Source: Lachnospiraceae bacterium
GTDB taxonomy: Bacteria; Bacillota; Clostridia; Lachnospirales; Lachnospiraceae
DNA length: 64,000 nucleotides
Reading direction: 5' to 3'
Assembly (NCBI GenBank): GCA_017618195.1
Contig: JAFZUW010000070.1
Span: forward strand, 62,001-126,000
Part shown: one piece after another, positions 59,898 to 64,000 of the stretch
Layout: each line of letters starts with the position of its first letter
Numbering within the stretch: the first letter of the stretch is position 1
Program-made: the position numbers and the translations under genes
The notes under the pieces: model-generated
Seen by the model: the letters and a program-made list of their open reading frames with translations, nothing else
Told to the model about the DNA's origin: nothing
Database searches by the model: none

Positions 59898-61259
59898 CTA
59901 TCCGCGTACGAGCAGCGCTGCCGTCTCGACATGCACGCTTCCGGGAAACTGGTCCACGGGCTGTACGCGCTCGATGCGGTAACCTCCGGCGCACAGAACC
60001 TTCAGGTCCCGGGCAAGGGTTGCCGGATCACAGGAAACGTAAACGATGCGCTCCGGCGCCATCGTAAGCATCGTCTCAAGAAGTTTCGCGTCACAGCCTT
60101 TGCGGGGCGGGTCAACCACGATCACGTCCGCGCGGTAACGGTCATCCTCCGCAACAAGCTTCGGGAACACGTCCTCGGCCGCACCGACGTAGAATTCGGC
60201 GTTTGCAATCCCGTTGGCTGCAGCATTCTTCTTCGCATTTTCAATTGCCTCCGGAACGATTTCGATTCCGAAAACCCGTCTTGCCGCCTTTGCAAGAAAC
60301 AGTGATATCGTTCCGATCCCGCAATAAAGATCCCAGACCGTCTCGCGCCCGGTAAGTCCGGCAAATGCGAGCGCCGTGTCGTACAAAACCTTCGTCTGGA
60401 CCGGGTTTACCTGATAGAATGCCATCGGAGAAATTTCAAACGAAACGTCTCCGATTCGGTCCGTGATACAAGGATTCCCAAAGAGCGGAATGAGCCGGTC
60501 CCCGAGGATCACGTTGGTCTGCGCGCGGTTTACGTTTAAGGAAAGCCCGGTCATGCCGTGGATTTCCGAAAGATTCTTCCAAAGCAGCTCGCCGGCGGGG
60601 ATCCGCTCGCCGTTTATGACAAGGCATACCGCAATCTCACCGGTTGCAAAGCCTTTCCGCATCAATACGTGACGGACTAGTCCCTTGCCGGTCTCTTCGT
60701 CGTATGCGGAGGCACCGCTTTCCGCCATCCACGCGCGTACCGCGGTAAGAATCGCTTCATGACCGGGCCAGAGCATCAGACAACCGTCAGTCGGCACGAT
60801 CCGGTGCGAACGCCCCGCGTAGAAGCCAAGCGCCGCTTTGCCGTCCGCGCCGGTTCCCACAGGGAACTGGCCTTTGTTCCGGTACGCCTTCGGCTCGTCC
60901 ATGCCGATGATCGGTTCCGCTGTGACATCCGTAAATCCGCCGATTCTGCGGATGCAGTCCTGCACCTTCTTCTGCTTCAGACGGAGCTGCTCCTCATAGC
61001 TCATGTAAGAAAGCTGGCAGCCGCCGCATTTTGCCGCCTGCGGGCATTCGGGAACGACTCTTGACGGAGCTTCCTTACGGAATTCTTCGACTTTGCCGAT
61101 CGCATAGGTTTTCTTGGCCTTCAGGATGCGCACGAGGCATACGTCTCCGGGAATCGCACGGTTCACAAAGACGGTTATGCCGTCCGCGTGCCCGATTCCT
61201 TCGCCGGTATCCGTAATATCTTCGATTGTCAGCTCGATTAATTGATTCTTTTGAAACAT
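59898..61259 (-). CDS. rlmD: 23S rRNA uracil-C5-methyltransferase (RlmD-type)
   Basis: 453 aa. N-terminal TRAM beta-barrel (residues 1-60), then a 4Fe-4S-binding CPQAAKCGGCQLSYMSYEEQ (Cys pattern C-x5-C-x2-C), the RNA-binding central domain, SAM motif VWDLYCGIGTISLFLAKAAR, VDPPRKGCDAKLLETM, and catalytic Cys in IVYVSCDPATLARDLK. Bacterial RlmD/RlmCD methylate U1939 (and often U747) of 23S rRNA. I cannot tell single from dual specificity, so the symbol is by family. CGGAGTTTAACGG precedes the ATG. Confidence 0.95.
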   Translation of the reverse strand: MFQKNQLIELTIEDITDTGEGIGHADGITVFVNRAIPGDVCLVRILKAKKTYAIGKVEEFRKEAPSRVVPECPQAAKCGGCQLSYMSYEEQLRLKQKKVQDCIRRIGGFTDVTAEPIIGMDEPKAYRNKGQFPVGTGADGKAALGFYAGRSHRIVPTDGCLMLWPGHEAILTAVRAWMAESGASAYDEETGKGLVRHVLMRKGFATGEIAVCLVINGERIPAGELLWKNLSEIHGMTGLSLNVNRAQTNVILGDRLIPLFGNPCITDRIGDVSFEISPMAFYQVNPVQTKVLYDTALAFAGLTGRETVWDLYCGIGTISLFLAKAARRVFGIEIVPEAIENAKKNAAANGIANAEFYVGAAEDVFPKLVAEDDRYRADVIVVDPPRKGCDAKLLETMLTMAPERIVYVSCDPATLARDLKVLCAGGYRIERVQPVDQFPGSVHVETAALLVRG

Positions 61260-61290
61260 TCCGTTAAACTCCGTCTGCCTTTTCGAAAAA

Positions 61291-61313
61291 TGCCGCAGGC
61301 TTTTCCTGCGGCA
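61291..61313 (-). terminator. Intrinsic terminator of the YhaM-HtrA-kinase operon
   Basis: Minus strand TGCCGCAGG AAAAG CCTGCGGCA followed by TTTTTC, 24 bp after the YhaM stop and just before the rlmD gene. Confidence 0.92.
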
Positions 61314-61336
61314 CGGTTTCGGTTTTATCTTTCTGA

Positions 61337-62278
61337 TTATTTGGATGTGGCGCGGATATTGCTCTCAAACAGTTTCTGGTATCCGAGCCAGCCGCCTGCC
61401 GCACTCTCATTGCCGGCGAAAAGCTCCTTAAGCGTCTCCATCTTGGCATCGAGGTTGTCTGCCATACTGAGTACAAGCGCCTCCGCGATGGCAGGTTTCT
61501 TCGGTGAGCCGAATTCAAGCTCCCCGTGATGCGCCAGAATGCAGTGCCTGAGCTCCGAAGCCAGCTTCTGCGGGAAGCGGTCCACTTCTTCAATCTTCTT
61601 TCCGATGTATTCCGCTCCGAGGAATATGTGTCCGAGCAGGTTTCCTTCGTCGGTGTAGTCATTTTCCGGGAAGGACGAAATCTCAAACAGCTTTCCGATA
61701 TCATGGAAGATCGCCGCCGTAACAAGCAGGTCACGGTTCAGCATCGGGTAGTCCTCCGCAATCTGCGAGCAGAGCTTCGTTACGCCGAGCGTATGCTCCA
61801 AAAGACCGCCGATGAACGCGTGATGGATTGCCTTTGCCGCGGAATGGGACATGAACTTTCCGACTATGTCATTGTCGGCAAATACGACCGTTAACAGGCT
61901 GTGCAGGTGCGGTTCCTTAACGGTTTCGATCATTTTCTTCAGCTCCGCATACATTTCCTTGCGGTCGCGGCCGGAAACCGGCATATAGTCTGCCGGATCG
62001 TATTCGCCTTCGTCGGCTTTGCGGATACGCCGCACGTTCAGCTGGAGATTGTTCTGAAACGTCGTCAGCTGTCCCTCCACCTTTACATAATCCATCGCAT
62101 CGACATTGCCGATGCCCGGGCCGAGATCCCATATCTTCGCCTCAAGCGTGCCCGTCTGATCCTGCAGCGTCAGCGCCATGTAATTCTTTCCGGTCTTCGT
62201 CTTAAGCGTCTGGCACTGTTTGCAGAGGTACACCTCCGTAAGCATCTCGCCGTCTCTTAACTCATTGATATAACGCAT
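61337..62278 (-). CDS. yhaM: 3'-5' exoribonuclease YhaM-type
   Basis: 313 aa. N-terminal OB fold (YLCKQCQTLKTKTGKNYMAL, QDQTGTLEAKIWDLGPG) and a C-terminal HD domain (IHHAFIGGLLEHTLGVTKLC, LVTAAIFHDIGKLFE, CILAHHGELEFG), which is the YhaM/CBF1 architecture. It trims RNA 3' ends with Mn2+ in the Firmicutes. AGGAAGAGG precedes ATG 62276-62278. 14 bp from the HtrA-like gene. Confidence 0.92.
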   Translation of the reverse strand: MRYINELRDGEMLTEVYLCKQCQTLKTKTGKNYMALTLQDQTGTLEAKIWDLGPGIGNVDAMDYVKVEGQLTTFQNNLQLNVRRIRKADEGEYDPADYMPVSGRDRKEMYAELKKMIETVKEPHLHSLLTVVFADNDIVGKFMSHSAAKAIHHAFIGGLLEHTLGVTKLCSQIAEDYPMLNRDLLVTAAIFHDIGKLFEISSFPENDYTDEGNLLGHIFLGAEYIGKKIEEVDRFPQKLASELRHCILAHHGELEFGSPKKPAIAEALVLSMADNLDAKMETLKELFAGNESAAGGWLGYQKLFESNIRATSK

Positions 62279-62292
62279 TTCTTAACCTCTTC

Positions 62293-63558
62293 CTACATTA
62301 CCTTCATTTTCTTCTCGTATTTCTTTCCGTTCCGATAATAGGTTATCGTGATTTCATCCCCCCGCGAATATCCGGTGTACATAAGGAAGAATTCCTCCAC
62401 GGAAGTCACCGGCGTAGTGTCGATCATCGTAATAATGTCGCCCTGACGGAACTGCTGAGATGCGGCGATTCCGCCCTCCGAGACGGAATCGATGATGATT
62501 CCGTTCTGGATGGAAATCTGCTTCAGTACACTGTCCTCGATGTCTCTGAATACGGCTCCGAATTTCGGATAATTCTTCTTGTTAACAAGAAACTGCAGAA
62601 GCTTTTCCACCTTATCAATCGAGATCGCTTCGATGTTCACTCCGTCTTCACGGAACTTGTTGGTGATGATGCCGACCAGCTGTCCCTTTGTATTGATGAG
62701 GATTCCGCTCTCCCCGCGCCCGCCGTACATGTTGGTCTCGAGAATCTCCAGCGAAGTGTCCGTAATATATACTTTCCGGGGACGGCTCGTGATCATACCC
62801 ATATCAACGGACGTATCGTGCCCGTCCGGGAATCCGACCGCTATCACAACGGACCCGATCGTCAGATCCTTGGAATCTCCGAGAGCAGCCTTCGTAACCG
62901 CTTCCTTCTCATAGTTCCGGAAATCCTTATACTCTACGGACAGGATTGCGGCATCCGCTTCGGGAGCCGTACTGCAGAGGTACGCGCGTTCCGTCCGTCC
63001 GCCGTAAAATGTCACGTAAATCTTATCGTATTCCACCGACTTCAGCTTGGAATATGACGTATAGATCAAAAACTCCGCACCGTTATCGCCGATCACCACG
63101 CCGCTCGTTTTCTCAACGCTCTGCGTAACGTCTTCAAACACCGGATCCGTTACGTTCTTTGAGAAGATAACCGTCGTCATTGACGGATCCAATGCCTTCG
63201 CGGCAGCTTTTACGCCGTTAATGATGTTCTCATAGTTTTCAAGCGCTTTCTCATCAATAACGGGGCGGTATTCTCCGCCCAGGTTTACCGCCATCGTCGG
63301 CGTCGGCCGGAGATTCACCGGCTCGCGGTCATTTTCCGTAAAGAACCTGCGGATAATGTAATCCGAAAAGCCGTAGGAGCATCTGGCGATGATTCCGAAC
63401 AGAACACCGCAGCCGATTACCAAAAGGACCGTTCTTAAAACCCGCACGCGTTTCTGCCATTTTCTCTGGGGCACGCGCTCCTCTTTGATAAAGCCGTAAT
63501 TCTCCTCTGCCTTCTTCTTATCGTTGGCGTTATTCGATTGGTTATTATTCGGGCTCAT
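62293..63558 (-). CDS. HtrA-like PDZ protein with degenerate protease domain
   Basis: 421 aa. A cytoplasmic, Asn/Lys-rich N-terminus, one TM (VLLVIGCGVLFGIIARC, about 45-61), a trypsin-like fold, and a PDZ domain (GIIIDSVSEGGIAASQQFRQ, GDIITMIDTTPVTSVEEFFL). In HtrA/DegP the motif T-N-x-H-V carries the catalytic His; here the site reads LIYTSYSKLKSVEYD with no His. Asp (EADAAILSVEY) and Ser (GRGESGILINTKGQLVGI) positions remain. So activity as a normal serine protease is doubtful, and a binding role is more likely. AGGAGGATAT before the ATG; 8 bp after the kinase. Confidence 0.88.
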   Translation of the reverse strand: MSPNNNQSNNANDKKKAEENYGFIKEERVPQRKWQKRVRVLRTVLLVIGCGVLFGIIARCSYGFSDYIIRRFFTENDREPVNLRPTPTMAVNLGGEYRPVIDEKALENYENIINGVKAAAKALDPSMTTVIFSKNVTDPVFEDVTQSVEKTSGVVIGDNGAEFLIYTSYSKLKSVEYDKIYVTFYGGRTERAYLCSTAPEADAAILSVEYKDFRNYEKEAVTKAALGDSKDLTIGSVVIAVGFPDGHDTSVDMGMITSRPRKVYITDTSLEILETNMYGGRGESGILINTKGQLVGIITNKFREDGVNIEAISIDKVEKLLQFLVNKKNYPKFGAVFRDIEDSVLKQISIQNGIIIDSVSEGGIAASQQFRQGDIITMIDTTPVTSVEEFFLMYTGYSRGDEITITYYRNGKKYEKKMKVM

Positions 63559-63566
63559 ATATCCTC

Positions 63567-64000
63567 CTAACTGTCCGCTCTCTGCAAACTGAAGACAAAT
63601 TCCGTCCCCACACCTTCCGTGCTGATAACCTTTATGTTTTCATTGTGCGCCGCAATGATCTGCTTGGTAATGGAAAGACCGAGGCCGGTTCCCCTCTTGT
63701 CCTTGCCTCGGGAAAGGTCGGTTTTGTAGAACCGCTCCCAAATCTTTCCGATCGCATCCTTCGGAATACCGATTCCGGTATCTTTCACGGAAACGAGAAC
63801 CTTGTCCCTTTTCTCCGCAACGACTACCGTTACGACGCTGTCCGGTTTGCTGAATTTGATCGCGTTGTCGATCAGGTTATGCACAACCTGCTGGATCTTA
63901 CCCTTGTCCGCATAAGCGAACAGCTCGTTCTCGGGAAATACGAGACGGATCTTCATATTCTTCTGGGAACATTTTCCTTCGAAGGTGGACGACGACTGCT
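63567..64000 (-). CDS. Sensor histidine kinase, C-terminal fragment (runs off window)
   Basis: The reading frame is open to the window edge; the visible 144 codons start SSSTFEGKCSQKNMKIRLVF. The HATPase_c domain is complete: N-box VVHNLIDNAIKFSKPDS, G1 VSVKDTGIGIPKDAIGKIWE, F-box RFYKTDLSRGKDKRGTGLGL and GTEFVFSLQ. It resembles WalK/PhoR-type kinases. The dimerisation and sensor domains lie outside the window. It is followed at 8 bp by the HtrA-like gene, a pairing seen in Firmicutes envelope-stress operons. Confidence 0.95.
   Translation of the reverse strand, partial: QSSSTFEGKCSQKNMKIRLVFPENELFAYADKGKIQQVVHNLIDNAIKFSKPDSVVTVVVAEKRDKVLVSVKDTGIGIPKDAIGKIWERFYKTDLSRGKDKRGTGLGLSITKQIIAAHNENIKVISTEGVGTEFVFSLQRADS

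Overview
The window looks like chromosomal DNA of an anaerobic, low-oxygen Clostridia member, most likely Lachnospiraceae-like, with GC in the mid-fifties by eye. The reasons are a T-box-controlled valS, an L20-type leader ahead of infC-rpmI-rplT, many GNAT, APH and Nudix genes in tight minus-strand runs, Nif11-type RiPP leaders with SPASM radical SAM enzymes, and a pair of large proteins that resemble the DUF5716/DUF5717 families I remember from Lachnospiraceae. Assignments are by recognition of motifs; no database search was run. No rRNA, tRNA, CRISPR array or intact insertion sequence was recognised.

Layout. 1-3.1 kb: a lipoprotein fragment and valS with its T-box leader. 3.2-8.6 kb: a plus-strand operon joining a partner-switching module (STAS antagonist, and a sensor phosphatase fused to an RsbW-type kinase domain) to an amino-acid-type ABC importer; its ATPase carries a tail that looks like a degenerate RsbW/HATPase domain, and its binding protein has its lobes in swapped order. 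8.7-10.1 kb: MATE exporter. 10.2-16.0 kb: three-gene operon of a giant beta-sandwich/helical-repeat protein, an actin/Hsp70-fold protein and a helical-repeat protein, function unknown. 16.1-17.5 kb: rplT, rpmI, infC with leader. 17.5-19.6 kb: leader peptide plus terminator ahead of an ABC-class ATPase. 19.6-33.5 kb: a long minus-strand run of small-molecule and nucleotide enzymes (GNATs, APH, methyltransferase, P-loop kinases, Nudix), two decayed genes, a tandem pair of MutS-like ATPases and an MFS transporter.

33.9-45.0 kb is the most interesting part: a RiPP (modified peptide) locus with two Nif11-leader precursor peptides sharing a C-x6-C-x3-C-x3-C core, five paralogous SPASM radical SAM enzymes each with an apparent PqqD/RRE-like N-terminus, one YcaO enzyme, one degenerate YcaO-like protein and a small methyltransferase. 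It is transcribed from divergent, physically overlapping promoters at 36.25 kb and from a third promoter at 45.05 kb. 45.5-49.4 kb adds a HemN-like radical SAM protein, a second radical SAM protein and a methyltransferase fused to a cysteine-rich domain; whether these belong to the same pathway is unknown.

49.4-59.9 kb returns to small accessory enzymes (APH, tautomerase, methyltransferase, AlkZ-like glycosylase, HD hydrolase, ceramidase-like, Nudix, MmcQ-MGMT fusion, AraC/GyrI regulator) with an AAC(6')-like pseudogene. 59.9-64 kb holds rlmD, a YhaM-type exoribonuclease, an HtrA-like protein that seems to lack its catalytic His, and the C-terminal part of a sensor histidine kinase.
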